In this document: positions 1-13,402 of the stretch, piece after piece
Layout: each line of letters begins with the position of its first letter
Position numbering within the stretch: position 1 is the first letter of the stretch
Source of the DNA: Pseudalkalibacillus hwajinpoensis
GTDB lineage: Bacteria; Bacillota; Bacilli; Bacillales; Guptibacillaceae
Direction of reading: 5' to 3'
DNA: 64,000 bases
NCBI RefSeq assembly: GCF_015234585.1
Contig: NZ_JADFCM010000008.1
Coordinates: 1-64,000, forward strand
Notes under the pieces: model-generated
The model's input: the letters and a program-made list of their open reading frames with translations, nothing else
Told to the model about the DNA's origin: nothing
Databases searched by the model: none
Program-made: the position numbers and the translations under genes

Positions 1-3808
<3,808 letters not shown>

Positions 3809-3924
3809 TTAAATTGGAAAACGTTGCGAGTGCTATCTAGTTTTCAGGGAACACCTGAAACAAGGAAGTTCGATTAAGTGCCACCACGTCCTGTGGTGAA
3901 CATCGAACGGCTAACATCCTGTTA
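3809..3924 (+). other. 23S-5S spacer with 23S processing-stem 3' arm
   Basis: This short spacer has no tRNA. The segment 3830-3852 (GTGCTATCTAGTTTTC...) pairs with 776-798 in the 16S-23S spacer, the expected RNase III-type processing stalk. The rest shows nothing else. Confidence 0.75.
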
Positions 3925-4042
<118 letters not shown>

Positions 4043-4051
4043 AACTAAGAG

Positions 4052-4083
4052 AAGCGAGAGACTTGAGAGGTTCTCGCTTTTTT
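4052..4083 (+). terminator. rRNA operon terminator
   Basis: The arms GCGAGAGAC/GTTCTCGC (one bulged base) are followed by a T-run directly after 5S. A near-identical copy occurs at 4372-4408. Confidence 0.85.
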
Positions 4084-4290
4084 GTATCTATAAAAGTGTT
4101 GAAAACTCGCAAGAGAAAAAAGCTTCATGTCAAACAATCAAAACTTCTTCGAAAGCTTCGTAGGGGTGGGAGAAGCAAGAAATTCGAGGAAGCAAGTGAT
4201 GTCAGACCGGAGTGGATATTCGAGAGATCCATGAGGATCTGGCATCGCGCAGCTGACGAAGAAGTTCGCCGCTTATCGCGCCCCGTATGA

Positions 4291-4364
4291 GAACACGGAA
4301 GTTAAGCTCGAGCGCCGATGGTAGTTGGGGGATCTCCCCCTGCAAGAGTAGGACGTCGCTGGGC
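4291..4364 (+). pseudogene. Truncated second 5S rRNA copy with foreign 5' half
   Basis: Bases 4291-4364 repeat the 3' two-thirds of the 5S gene (3967-4042) almost exactly. The main difference is in helix/loop III, where CTCTTCAGCG became CTCGAGCG (2 nt lost). The 5' part of 5S is absent. It is replaced by about 130 bp (4160-4290) with no 5S similarity but several short inverted segments. The copy keeps its own duplicated terminator. It probably arose from unequal recombination between rRNA operon ends and cannot fold as normal 5S. Alternatively the hybrid may be a small stable RNA. Confidence 0.7.
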
Positions 4365-4371
4365 AACATAA

Positions 4372-4408
4372 GAGAAGCGAGAGACCTGAGGGTTTCTCGC
4401 TTTTTTTT
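4372..4408 (+). terminator. Duplicated rRNA-type terminator
   Basis: The hairpin GCGAGAGACC/GGTTTCTCGC with an 8-T tract follows the 5S fragment. It is a duplicate of the terminator at 4052-4083. Confidence 0.85.
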
Positions 4409-4784
4409 GTTTGTTTTTTCACTTTCGCGGAATTAATGGGTAATGATAAGCTTATTGGTATTATAAAAATGACAGAGATTTCTTAAAAGAACAGGTGAAT
4501 TGTATAAGATAATGCCTTAAAATCGAGGGAAAGAACTAGAATCTACTATTAATGGAGTGAACCCTTTTGGAACAGCTTCTTTTCAATCTTAATCATTGTA
4601 ATAACAATTTGGTCAATGATTAAAGTGTTACATATCGCGTTTAAGAGATTCGAACAAATTATTCATTTGTCTTATAGGTAGATCACTTATTTAGTAGCTA
4701 CAGTATCGTTAGTTCGCATCTATAGCACATTCAAACTGTAAACCACCCTTTCTTCGAACTAAAATGATAGTAGAGGTGAATGTG
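4409..4784. other. AT-rich intergenic region
   Basis: About 375 bp between the rRNA region and the photolyase gene. No convincing ORF, hairpin or repeat was seen. Several AT-rich hexamers could act as promoters for the photolyase gene, but none has a good -35/-10 pair, so none is called. Confidence 0.5.
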
Positions 4785-6203
4785 ATGAGTGAAATCGTTA
4801 TCGTTTGGTTTAGACGGGATTTTCGTTTAAACGACCAAACTGCTCTTGAAAAGGCTATCGCCTATTGTGAAGAAAATGATGCTAACTGGGTAGGGATTTT
4901 CCAGCTTGATCCCCATTTTACGAATACAATCGATCTCCACCACGATTATTTCTTTCAGACGGTGGCTGAATTTCAAGAACGCTGTAAAAACGAGAAACTT
5001 CCCTTTCAAATTAGCTATGGAACTCCAAAAGATGTATTTGATAAGATAACGGCTCGTTTAAATGTAACGGCCATTTTCTTTAATGAAGATGAAGCAGGAA
5101 ACGGAGCGAAGCGCGATCATGAAGTGAGTAACTTGCTGAAAGAGAAGGGTATTAAAGTATTTTCTTATAAAGATTACTACCTTCATGGTTCTAAAGAAGT
5201 TAGGAAACATGATGATACGATGTATAAGGTATTTACGCCCTATTATAAGCAATGGCGGACGTTAAGAAAGCCACCAGTCATTCAGAATGATTTTAAGAAG
5301 GTTAAGAAGTATGCTCATTCGTTAGATCATACCCTTGATCCTGAATCTGAAGCCGAATTTGCAAATATTTTAAATAAGTGTGAAGCAAATTGGCAAGCGA
5401 TTGGTGAAAAGAGTGCAACTCAACGGGCGAAGCGTTTTGTGAAAGAAAGAATCAAGGATTATGATAACCATCGAGATGTTCCTTCACTTGTGGGGACAAG
5501 TAAGTTATCACCGTATTTAAAAACAGGTGCTCTCTCTGTCCGCACCCTTTTTCATATGGTATCAGAATATGATCATAAAGGGGCAGAAACGTTTATTCAG
5601 GAACTTTCCTGGCGTGATTTTTATGGAATGGTTCATTCAGAGTTTCCTGAATTTCGAGATCGTGAATTTCAGTCCAAATATCGAGGTATTCCGTGGAATG
5701 ACGATGAAGAAAAATTGCAGAAGTGGAAAGAGGGTAAAACCGGCTTTCCAATCGTTGATGCTGGAATGAGGCAACTAAATCAGGAAGGCTGGATGCATAA
5801 TCGACTTCGTATGATTACAGCTTCATTTCTTACAAAAGATTACCTTATCGATTGGAGACTTGGTGAGCGTTACTTTGAGGAAAAGCTGATTGATTATGAT
5901 GAGTCTTCCAATACTGGAGGGTGGCAGTGGGCATCTTCTACTGGTACAGATGCTGTCCCTTATTTCCGTATCTTTAATCCGACAACTCAGGCAGAACGAT
6001 TTGATCCGTACGGTGTTTATATTAAGAAGTACGTTGAAGAGTTAAAAGATGTGCCTAAGAAGTATATCCATCAACCATCAAAAATGACTGAAGAAGAGCA
6101 AAAGGAAAATAACTGTGTCATTGGGGAAGATTACCCACTTCCAACTGTGGATCATAAAGTACAGCGCCAAAAGGTGCTAAGTGTTTATAAAGAAAGAACG
6201 TGA
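4785..6203 (+). CDS. phr: Deoxyribodipyrimidine (CPD) photolyase
   Basis: 472 aa, the usual length for class I cyclobutane pyrimidine dimer photolyases, which repair UV dimers with blue light using FADH- and an antenna chromophore. The N-terminus (IVIVWFRRDFRLNDQ) is the alpha/beta antenna domain. The FAD-binding C-terminal domain carries TGGWQWASSTGTDAVPYFRI starting near residue 377 and WRLGERYFEE just before it. The start at 4785 is preferred over an in-frame ATG at 4764 because AGAGGTGA (4772-4779) is correctly spaced only for 4785. It stands alone, closed by its own terminator. A cryptochrome-type member cannot be fully excluded, but the motifs favour repair. Confidence 0.93.
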   Translation: MSEIVIVWFRRDFRLNDQTALEKAIAYCEENDANWVGIFQLDPHFTNTIDLHHDYFFQTVAEFQERCKNEKLPFQISYGTPKDVFDKITARLNVTAIFFNEDEAGNGAKRDHEVSNLLKEKGIKVFSYKDYYLHGSKEVRKHDDTMYKVFTPYYKQWRTLRKPPVIQNDFKKVKKYAHSLDHTLDPESEAEFANILNKCEANWQAIGEKSATQRAKRFVKERIKDYDNHRDVPSLVGTSKLSPYLKTGALSVRTLFHMVSEYDHKGAETFIQELSWRDFYGMVHSEFPEFRDREFQSKYRGIPWNDDEEKLQKWKEGKTGFPIVDAGMRQLNQEGWMHNRLRMITASFLTKDYLIDWRLGERYFEEKLIDYDESSNTGGWQWASSTGTDAVPYFRIFNPTTQAERFDPYGVYIKKYVEELKDVPKKYIHQPSKMTEEEQKENNCVIGEDYPLPTVDHKVQRQKVLSVYKERT

Positions 6204-6207
6204 TAAA

Positions 6208-6241
6208 AAGGTCAGGTGCTATATACGCGCCTGATCTTTTT
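6208..6241 (+). terminator. Terminator of phr
   Basis: GATCAGGCGC-type stem (GGTCAGGTGC/GCGCCTGATC) followed by six T, directly after the stop codon. Confidence 0.85.
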
Positions 6242-6243
6242 TG

Positions 6244-7800
6244 ATGGATAAGAGGACAAGAAATGCGCATGCTAATTGGAAGAGAATGTTAAGTGCGGAG
6301 CTGATTCATGTGAAATGGTTTAAGAAAGGCGCTTCTGAAAAGCCATCTACGTTAGAGGAAATGATAAAAGACCTTAAACAATCGATCGATTTTGTGGCAT
6401 ATGAAAATAAAGCGAGCGATCAGCCTTATCGGTTAATCTATTTTGCATCGCTTGTTGATTCTGAACAGCTCCACCGTGACATATTGCCAGTGATTAAAGA
6501 ATGTAAGTCAAAATCACTTGAAGACTTAAAAGGCATTCTTCCAATCGAAAATATTGAGATTTCATCAGAGCTATCAGTCATCCAAGAACGGTTGTTAGAA
6601 GGTTATCTTGCCATCCAACTTTCACGAGGTCAAAAGGTTCTCCTTGTAAACATTAGTCTTCGCAAATCAAGAGATTTATCTGCTCCTGAAATTGAATTTA
6701 GTGTGATGGGACCGAAAGAAGGTCTAGTCGAAGATCTTCATACAAATATGAATTTAATTCGTAGAAGAATCCCGCATCCCAGGTTGAGAATGAAAGAGAT
6801 TACCGTTGGAACGATTAGTAAAACGAAGGTTGTCGTTGCCTTTATTGAGGGTGTGGCTAGTGAACAGAATATTAATACCGTTATGCAGCGCCTCGAGGAT
6901 CTCGATTTTGATATTATTTCTGACTCTTCCTTTATTGGTCAGATGTTAGAAGACAATTCTCTGTCTGTTTTTCCGCAAATGATTGATACGGAGCGAACGG
7001 ATCGTATTACAGGACATATGAATTTTGGTGCATTTGCGATCTTAACAGAAGGGTCTTCTAATGCTCTAATTGGTCCAATTAATTTTGGGCAATTGTTAGT
7101 ATCCTTTGAAGATTACTATCTTGGATGGAATATTGCTTCCTTTTTTCGTGTCGTCCGCATGATTGCCATTCTAGCGTCGATTATCGCTACTCCTTTGTAC
7201 GTTGCAGTTTTAACGTATCATTATGAATTATTTCCTTCTAAGTTATTAGCAACGTTAATTTCATCAAGAAGTGACATCCCTTTCTCTCCTGTTATTGAAG
7301 TGTTTTTTCTTGAAGTGACAATCGATTTGCTACGAGAGGCGGGGGCAAGGATGCCGACGAAGGTTGGGCAAACACTCGGTATTGTAGGAGGTATTGTTAT
7401 TGGAACGGCTGCTGTTGAGGCTTCTTTAACTAGTAATATTCTGTTGATTTTGGTTGCCTTATCAGCTCTTGCTTCTTTTACAACACCAGTTTATCGCATG
7501 ACTAATACGATTCGTTTTTTACGCTATCCTTTAATTGTGTTCGCACAATTTCTTGGCTTAATCGGAGTAGCGCTGTTTGGACTATTTATTCTAACGCATA
7601 TGATCAGGTTAACATCATTTGGAAACCCATATCTCGCGCCGCTTTATCCTCCGAGGGTAAAAGATTGGTACGATTCTTTCTTTCGTTTACCTTATGTCAT
7701 GCAAAAAAACAGATTTCAATTTTTTCGAGGGAAACAGACGAAGCGATTTGAGGATAAGAAAAAACGCCAAAAGCATCATTTGGATTTCGATGAGCAGTAG
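6244..7800 (+). CDS. GerA-family spore germination protein, A subunit
   Basis: 518 aa, first gene of a three-gene germinant-receptor operon. GerA-type A subunits sit in the spore inner membrane and form, with B and C subunits, the receptor that senses nutrients. The N-terminal half is soluble (GerA N-terminal domains). The second half carries several membrane segments (about residues 290-460) with family-typical stretches such as TERTDRITGHMNFGAFAILT and RMPTKVGQTLGIVGG. The C-terminus is very basic. It resembles the B. subtilis YndD/YfkQ branch. The start is uncertain: the ATG at 6244 lacks a good ribosome binding site and sits on the phr terminator T-run, so a later start (ATG 6286) is possible. 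No SigG promoter was recognised. Confidence 0.88.
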   Translation: MDKRTRNAHANWKRMLSAELIHVKWFKKGASEKPSTLEEMIKDLKQSIDFVAYENKASDQPYRLIYFASLVDSEQLHRDILPVIKECKSKSLEDLKGILPIENIEISSELSVIQERLLEGYLAIQLSRGQKVLLVNISLRKSRDLSAPEIEFSVMGPKEGLVEDLHTNMNLIRRRIPHPRLRMKEITVGTISKTKVVVAFIEGVASEQNINTVMQRLEDLDFDIISDSSFIGQMLEDNSLSVFPQMIDTERTDRITGHMNFGAFAILTEGSSNALIGPINFGQLLVSFEDYYLGWNIASFFRVVRMIAILASIIATPLYVAVLTYHYELFPSKLLATLISSRSDIPFSPVIEVFFLEVTIDLLREAGARMPTKVGQTLGIVGGIVIGTAAVEASLTSNILLILVALSALASFTTPVYRMTNTIRFLRYPLIVFAQFLGLIGVALFGLFILTHMIRLTSFGNPYLAPLYPPRVKDWYDSFFRLPYVMQKNRFQFFRGKQTKRFEDKKKRQKHHLDFDEQ

Positions 7801-7812
7801 AGGGTGAGTTGC

Positions 7813-8904
7813 ATGGAACAGAGCAAGCGAAATGATCTTCTTATATCTCCCTTTCTGATCATGTTTATTATTCACAGTAATCAGGTGGGAGTTGGGATAC
7901 TAGGCTTTCCTAGATATATCGCGGCTTATGCAGGAAATGATGCCTGGATTGTCGTTATTATTACAGGTGTTGTTTTTCATGTGTTCATATGGATGATGTA
8001 TCGAATTCTTAGTGATGGTTCTTACGACATTATTGACCTTCATAATAAGTGGTTCGGGAAGTGGATTGGATCGTTTTTTAACATTGCACTAATGATGTAT
8101 TTACTGTTAGGGACGATTGTTATTCTTCGTACGTTTATAGAAGTCATTCAGGCCTGGATGTTTCCTGAACTAGCCACTTGGATACCTGTAGGAATGTATT
8201 TGTTGTTAACGTATTATGTGCTTGCTGGTGGATTTCGAACGGTAGCAGGAATCTGTTTCTTTGGAGTGATCATTCCAGTTTGGTTAGTATTTACGGCAAC
8301 GGCTCCTCTAAAATTCTCTACATTTAGCAATTTGTTTCCCATGATGGATCATACATTACAGGAATTTGCTCTTGGAACAAGGCAGATGACGCTAAGCTAT
8401 GTTGGCATAGACATCTTATTACTTGCTTATCCATTCCTAAAAAATCCGAAGAGCTCTCGTATGTGGGCACACATGGGCGTTTTATTAACGACATTGATTT
8501 ACACGATGGTTATGGTAATTTCTCTTGCATTTTATAGCGAGGGGCAACTTCAGCAGTCTATATGGTCTACGTTGATTGCGTGGAAAGTTGTAGAGTTACC
8601 ATTTGTAGAGCGATTTGAGTATATTGGAATTACATTCTGGTGTTTCGTTGTTTTTCCTAATATATGCTTAACAATGTGGGGAGCAAGTCGAGTTGGAAAA
8701 AAGGTGTTACATATAAAACAAAAGTACTTTGTTTTCATTTTGATTGCGTTTGTTTTTACAGCGTGTGTGATGGTTACGAATCGTGACCAGGTGGACTATC
8801 TTAATACGATTACTTCTATAATAGGCACCTATGTTTATTACTTTTATATTCCATTTATTTTCCTATACAGCATGATTTGGAGGAGAGTGAAAAGGCGAAC
8901 ATGA
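7813..8904 (+). CDS. GerAB/Ger(x)B-type germination permease
   Basis: 363 aa, about ten hydrophobic segments, the amino-acid-permease-like B subunit of a germinant receptor. The opening 'HSNQVGVGILGFPR' is characteristic of this family and lies in TM1. B subunits determine germinant specificity in B. subtilis receptors. ATG 7813 is chosen over GTG 7804 because AGGGTGA at 7801-7807 spaces correctly to it. Its stop overlaps the C-subunit start (ATGA). Confidence 0.9.
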   Translation: MEQSKRNDLLISPFLIMFIIHSNQVGVGILGFPRYIAAYAGNDAWIVVIITGVVFHVFIWMMYRILSDGSYDIIDLHNKWFGKWIGSFFNIALMMYLLLGTIVILRTFIEVIQAWMFPELATWIPVGMYLLLTYYVLAGGFRTVAGICFFGVIIPVWLVFTATAPLKFSTFSNLFPMMDHTLQEFALGTRQMTLSYVGIDILLLAYPFLKNPKSSRMWAHMGVLLTTLIYTMVMVISLAFYSEGQLQQSIWSTLIAWKVVELPFVERFEYIGITFWCFVVFPNICLTMWGASRVGKKVLHIKQKYFVFILIAFVFTACVMVTNRDQVDYLNTITSIIGTYVYYFYIPFIFLYSMIWRRVKRRT

Positions 8905-9962
8905 AATATTGCAGCTTAATAGTCCTTTGTATCCTTCTGACAGGATGTGTAGCAGAGGAAATAATTGATGAAGTACCCATTCTATTTATTGTTGGCTATG
9001 ACAATGGTAAAGAAGGGAAAATCAAAGGAACGATCTCTCTCCAAACGTTTGATCCAAATCAAGAAGTTGAGACAAGATCATTTGAAGCTGAGGCATATAC
9101 GAGTAAAGGACTTCGCAATCAATTAAGCGGTTTACCTAAGCCCATTTCGATAGGGAAGATGGCGGTATTGTTATTTAGTGAAGATATGGCTGAAGAGGGA
9201 ATCATAGATGTGCTAGATAGTTTTCTAAGAGACCCAGCAGCTGGTCGTCTCATTTATGTTGGTGTAGTAGAAGGGAGTGCAGGCGAACTCATCAAAAATG
9301 AGTTTCAATATTTACAGGGAATCGGCCCATTTCTACAGAATCTTATTAAACAATCGATTGAGTATGGAAATATGCCCCAAAATAATATTCACTTGTTTGA
9401 TTATAAATATTATGGCGATGGGATGGATCCAGTCGTTCCTATACTTAAGAAGGAAAAGACTGAAGTAAAAATAACTGGTTTAGCTTTGTTTGAAGATGAG
9501 AAAATGGTTGGAAAATTGAACTTGGACGAAATGTTTATGTTCGCATTAATTAATAAAAGTTTTAGCGCAGGTTTATATGAGTTAGAACTTCCAGATGGAG
9601 AGTATGCAAATCTACAAAAGATCAAATCAAAAGTGAAGTATAAGGTGAAAAATGGGAATACCAATCCTTCAGTAAACATATCAATTAAGTTAAATGGAAA
9701 TATTGTAGAGTACACAGGGGATAAGTTGAGTAAAGAGACAAAACAAGAAATTGCAAAAACGCTTGAACGTAAAGTGAAAGCGCATGGTGACGAGATGGTT
9801 AAGAAATTTCAAGAATTAGGAATAGATCCTTTCTCAATCGGTGATCATGCTCGTAGTCAGACTAGAAATTTTGATTTTAAAAAATGGTATGACCGATATC
9901 CTGATGTTCCTGTAACGATTGATGTTAAAGTGAATATTGGAGAATCAGGAATCATTGATTGA
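8901..9962 (+). CDS. GerC-family spore germination lipoprotein
   Basis: 353 aa, lipoprotein C subunit of the receptor. The signal peptide ends in a lipobox LTGC, so Cys16 would be lipidated. ATG 8901 is chosen over an upstream TTG at 8877 because it places the signal peptide at the N-terminus and overlaps the preceding gene by 4 nt (ATGA). The body matches the Ger(x)C family layout (e.g. 'KGLRNQLSGLPKPISIGK', C-terminal 'FQELGIDPFSIGD'). Confidence 0.9.
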   Translation: MKYCSLIVLCILLTGCVAEEIIDEVPILFIVGYDNGKEGKIKGTISLQTFDPNQEVETRSFEAEAYTSKGLRNQLSGLPKPISIGKMAVLLFSEDMAEEGIIDVLDSFLRDPAAGRLIYVGVVEGSAGELIKNEFQYLQGIGPFLQNLIKQSIEYGNMPQNNIHLFDYKYYGDGMDPVVPILKKEKTEVKITGLALFEDEKMVGKLNLDEMFMFALINKSFSAGLYELELPDGEYANLQKIKSKVKYKVKNGNTNPSVNISIKLNGNIVEYTGDKLSKETKQEIAKTLERKVKAHGDEMVKKFQELGIDPFSIGDHARSQTRNFDFKKWYDRYPDVPVTIDVKVNIGESGIID

Positions 9963-10006
9963 GGAAAGGTGTGAAGGGCTCATGAGCAATTACACACAAT
10001 ATAGGA

Positions 10007-10053
10007 AAAAAACTCGTTTTAAAAATCGATTCGATTTTTAAAACGAGTTTTTT
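10007..10053 (+). terminator. Long perfect-palindrome terminator after ger operon
   Basis: Two perfect 23-bp arms flank a 1-nt centre (left arm begins AAAAAACTCG, right arm ends CGAGTTTTTT). It ends the ger operon and insulates hutH. The symmetry would let it work on both strands. Confidence 0.85.
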
Positions 10054-10095
10054 ATGTACCTTTACTTAGATAATATGGTAGAGGAGTGGTAGTAA

Positions 10096-11604
10096 ATGAT
10101 TTTACTCGATGGTTATCAGTTATCATTAAATGATCTTAGAAAACTTTTATATAACGGTGCGCGCGCTAGTTGTTCGAAAGAGAGTCTAAAGCGAGTTGAT
10201 CAAAACAGAAAAGCAGTGGAAACGATTGTTGCAAACGGGGAGACAGTGTACGGTATTACAACAGGATTTGGCAAGTTAAGTGATGTTCATATTCAAACTT
10301 CAGATGTTGATCAGCTTCAGTTGAACCTTATTTATTCCCATGCATGTGGTATCGGTGAACCCTTTCCACCTCTTGTATCAAAAGCTATGCTTTTGCTTCG
10401 AGCGAATGCTTTACTGAAAGGATTTTCAGGAATTAGGCGTGAAGTGATTGAAAGACTATTGCTTTATGCCAACGAAGAAATTCTACCCGTTGTACCGCAG
10501 CAAGGATCACTTGGAGCAAGCGGTGACCTGGCCCCTTTAGCTCATCTTGTTCTTCCGTTATTAGGTGAAGGAGAGGTATTCTACCGGGGAAAGCGAGAGA
10601 ACGCGACTGTTCCAATGAAAGAGAAAGGAATCGAACCGATTAAATTAACCGCTAAGGAAGGTCTTGCGCTTATTAATGGCACACAGGCGATGACGGCGAT
10701 GGGCGCTGTCACTTATCTTGAAGCAGAAAAACTCGCCTACGAAGCGGATGGTATCTCATCTCTTACATTAGAAGCCTTGAGAGCTATTACAGACGCCTTC
10801 GATGAGGACATTCATTTGGTCAGAGGTTACCCAGAACAAGTGGATGTGGCTAGAAGGTTAAGAAAGCTATTAAAAGGGAGTCAGTTAACAACGAGGCAAG
10901 GAGAGATAAGGGTTCAGGATGCTTATTCCCTCAGATGTATTCCTCAAGTTCATGGTGCCTCCTGGCAAGCCCTTGCTTATGTAAAAGAAAAACTTGAAAT
11001 TGAAATGAACGCGGCCACGGATAACCCACTTATTTTTGATGGGGGCGCGAAAGTACTATCGGGAGGGAATTTTCATGGACAGCCCATTGCCCTTGCAATG
11101 GATTTTCTTTCGATTGCGATGGCTGAATTTGGGAGTATTGCAGAACGTCGTATTGAACGGCTCGTGAACCCGCAATTGAATGATCTTCCTGCATTCTTAA
11201 GTCCCAAACCAGGGTTACAATCAGGGGCAATGATTATGCAATACGCAGCAGCATCTCTTGTCTCAGAAAACAAAACCCTTGCCCATCCGGCTTCAGTTGA
11301 TTCCATTCCATCCTCAGCCAATCAGGAGGACCATGTTAGTATGGGAACGATTGGCTCTCGTCACGCTGCACAAATTACAACAAATGTGAGAAGAATTCTA
11401 GCGATTGAAGCGATTTGTGCAATGCAAGGAATTACCTATCGAGATCCCACAAAGCTTGCACCAAAAACGAAAAAAATATATGAAGCAGGAAGAGGCATTG
11501 TTCGAGAAATAGACTGCGATCGGATTTTTTCATATGATATCGAACGATTGACCGATTGGTTAAAGGAAAATGGGGATATCGAGAAAATTGTGATAGGTGT
11601 GTAG
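10096..11604 (+). CDS. hutH: Histidine ammonia-lyase
   Basis: 502 aa, full length. It converts L-histidine to urocanate and ammonia. The MIO prosthetic group forms from Ala141-Ser142-Gly143 within [12 protein letters not shown]. Other family signatures are [10 protein letters not shown] near residue 52 and [20 protein letters not shown] is 8 nt upstream of ATG 10096. The other histidine-degradation genes (hutU, hutI, hutG) and HutP are not adjacent, unlike the B. subtilis hut operon. Either the pathway is split in this genome, or the enzyme only supplies urocanate or deaminates another substrate. The signatures favour histidine over tyrosine or phenylalanine lyase. Confidence 0.95.
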   Translation: MILLDGYQLSLNDLRKLLYNGARASCSKESLKRVDQNRKAVETIVANGETVYGITTGFGKLSDVHIQTSDVDQLQLNLIYSHACGIGEPFPPLVSKAMLLLRANALLKGFSGIRREVIERLLLYANEEILPVVPQQGSLGASGDLAPLAHLVLPLLGEGEVFYRGKRENATVPMKEKGIEPIKLTAKEGLALINGTQAMTAMGAVTYLEAEKLAYEADGISSLTLEALRAITDAFDEDIHLVRGYPEQVDVARRLRKLLKGSQLTTRQGEIRVQDAYSLRCIPQVHGASWQALAYVKEKLEIEMNAATDNPLIFDGGAKVLSGGNFHGQPIALAMDFLSIAMAEFGSIAERRIERLVNPQLNDLPAFLSPKPGLQSGAMIMQYAAASLVSENKTLAHPASVDSIPSSANQEDHVSMGTIGSRHAAQITTNVRRILAIEAICAMQGITYRDPTKLAPKTKKIYEAGRGIVREIDCDRIFSYDIERLTDWLKENGDIEKIVIGV

Positions 11605-11692
11605 GAACATCCTTCCGTGCAAATAACAAAATGAAATAAAAGTAGAAGAATGATATAGTAGATGAAATAGATGGAAAGCAGGGGGCATTACA

Positions 11693-12187
11693 GTGAATGA
11701 AAAAGAAATCGAAATCCTAGAAATTTTAGAGGATAATGCACGCGTACCAATGGATGTTTTAGCTGATATGGTTGAATTATCAGTTGAAGAAGTAGAGAAA
11801 ATCATTAAGAAACTTGAAGAACAGGATATTATTTTAAGCTATTCATCCGTCATTAATTGGGATAAAACTTCTGGCAAAGACGGTGTTGCAGCCATGATTG
11901 ATGTGAAGGTAACCCCAAAAAGAGATGTTGGCTTTGATGAGATTGCTGAGCGTATTTATCGTTTTCCGGAAGTGAAAGCGGTGTACTTAATGTCAGGAGC
12001 GTTTGATTTGTCTGTTCAGATCGAAGGGAAAACGATGAAGGAAGTTGCTTTCTTTGTTTCTAACAAGCTTTCAACACTTGATTCAGTTTTGTCGACAACA
12101 ACGCATTTCTTACTTAAAAAATATAAACACGACGGTGTAATTTTTGAACCGGAACAGAAGGATAAGCGGATTGTGGTGTCACCATGA
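11693..12187 (+). CDS. alaR: Lrp/AsnC-family regulator, AlaR-like
   Basis: 164 aa. N-terminal winged helix-turn-helix (about residues 1-60) and C-terminal RAM/ligand-binding domain (about 70-150, with VYLMSGAFDLSVQIEG). GTG start at 11693 with AGGGGG upstream. It overlaps the aminotransferase gene by 4 nt. B. subtilis yugG-yugH (alaR-alaT) has the same arrangement, in which AlaR activates the alanine transaminase gene, so an alanine-responsive activator is inferred. Confidence 0.85.
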   Translation: MNEKEIEILEILEDNARVPMDVLADMVELSVEEVEKIIKKLEEQDIILSYSSVINWDKTSGKDGVAAMIDVKVTPKRDVGFDEIAERIYRFPEVKAVYLMSGAFDLSVQIEGKTMKEVAFFVSNKLSTLDSVLSTTTHFLLKKYKHDGVIFEPEQKDKRIVVSP

Positions 12188-13365
12188 AGGAAGTTCAACA
12201 GCAGTATATTTCTAAAACAGCTTCTCAATTAAAACCTTCAGGTATCCGAAAATTCTTTGATCTTGCTTCCCAAATGGATAATGTTATTTCACTTGGTGTT
12301 GGTGAGCCAGATTTTGTTACACCGTGGAATGTATGTGAAGCGGGCTACGCTTCACTTGAAAGCGGCTATACAGCTTATACGGCAAATGCAGGTCTGCTAG
12401 AGCTAAGGGAAGAAATTTCGTCTTACTTAGATGAACAATTTTCACTGAGCTATTCAGCTGAATCACAAATCATATTAACTGTTGGAGCGAGTCAGGCGAT
12501 TGATCTGGCTTTTCGAGCGGTGATTGATCCGGGTGATGAGGTTATTATTGTCGAACCAGGCTTTGTTGCTTATTCACCAGCTGTAACGCTCGCAGGTGGG
12601 AAACCTGTCTCTTTGGAAACAAAGGCAGAGGACGAGTTTAAAATAACGCGTGAGTCGCTTGAAAAAGTGATTACGAAGCGAACAAAAGCGATCCTTCTGT
12701 GTTTCCCGAGTAACCCTACTGGTGCCACAATGTCTGAAGCAGAATTGAAAAACGTAACAGACATCATTGAAGAACATGACCTACTCGTACTTTCGGATGA
12801 GATTTATGCGGAATTAACGTATGATGAGACGCATTATAGCATTGCCCGAGCTGATGGCATGAAAGAGCGTACAATTCTTATTTCAGGTTTCTCGAAGGCA
12901 TTTGCTATGACAGGTTGGAGACTTGGTTACGTGACGGGTCCTGAAGAAATCATTGCGGCGATGTTGAAAATTCATCAGTATACAATGATGTGTGCGCCGA
13001 CAATCGCTCAGCACGGGGCACTCGAAGCTTTGAAAAGTGGAAGAGACGATCTTGAGAGAATGAAGAAAAGCTATCGTCAGCGAAGAAACTTTCTTGTTAA
13101 AGCATTTAACAACATCGGACTTTCCTGTCATATGCCAGGTGGTGCATTCTACGCATTTCCATCCGTACAGGCAACTGGGATGACATCAGATGAATTTGCT
13201 GAAAAGTTATTAGAAGAAGAGCAGGTTGCTGTTGTGCCAGGGCATGTCTTTGGTGCTGGTGGAGAAGGCTATGTGCGCTGTTCTTACGCAACGTCAATCG
13301 ATTCTTTGCAGGAAGCTGTTAAGCGAATCGAACGGTTTGTTAACCGTCACAATTCAAAGGGATAA
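12184..13365 (+). CDS. alaT: Fold-type I PLP aminotransferase, AlaT-like
   Basis: 393 aa, class I/II aminotransferase. Schiff-base lysine Lys238 lies in SGFSKAFAMTGWRLG. The PLP-contact motif FPSNPTGA is near residue 177, and the carboxylate-binding arginine is in YVRCSYATS near the C-terminus. By context with AlaR and similarity to B. subtilis YugH it is likely alanine transaminase (pyruvate + glutamate to alanine + 2-oxoglutarate). Aspartate or aromatic activity cannot be excluded from sequence. Confidence 0.88.
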   Translation: MKEVQQQYISKTASQLKPSGIRKFFDLASQMDNVISLGVGEPDFVTPWNVCEAGYASLESGYTAYTANAGLLELREEISSYLDEQFSLSYSAESQIILTVGASQAIDLAFRAVIDPGDEVIIVEPGFVAYSPAVTLAGGKPVSLETKAEDEFKITRESLEKVITKRTKAILLCFPSNPTGATMSEAELKNVTDIIEEHDLLVLSDEIYAELTYDETHYSIARADGMKERTILISGFSKAFAMTGWRLGYVTGPEEIIAAMLKIHQYTMMCAPTIAQHGALEALKSGRDDLERMKKSYRQRRNFLVKAFNNIGLSCHMPGGAFYAFPSVQATGMTSDEFAEKLLEEEQVAVVPGHVFGAGGEGYVRCSYATSIDSLQEAVKRIERFVNRHNSKG

Positions 13366-13370
13366 TTAGG

Positions 13371-13397
13371 AACGCCGTCCTCAGTGAGGACGGCGTT
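13371..13397. terminator. Hairpin between convergent genes
   Basis: The arms AACGCCGTCCTCA/TGAGGACGGCGTT share one central base. There is no T-run of note. It lies between the convergent alaT and the small membrane protein gene and may end both. Confidence 0.6.
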
Positions 13398-13402
13398 ATG
13401 TA

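Noticed and set aside
4409..4784. SigB-like GTTTTT...GGGTAA upstream of phr
   Set aside because: Spacer of 19 bp is too long for a SigB promoter.
9981..10040. 19-codon ORF ATGAGCAATTAC... after the ger operon
   Set aside because: It runs into the terminator palindrome and its last codons are the hairpin arm; more likely chance.
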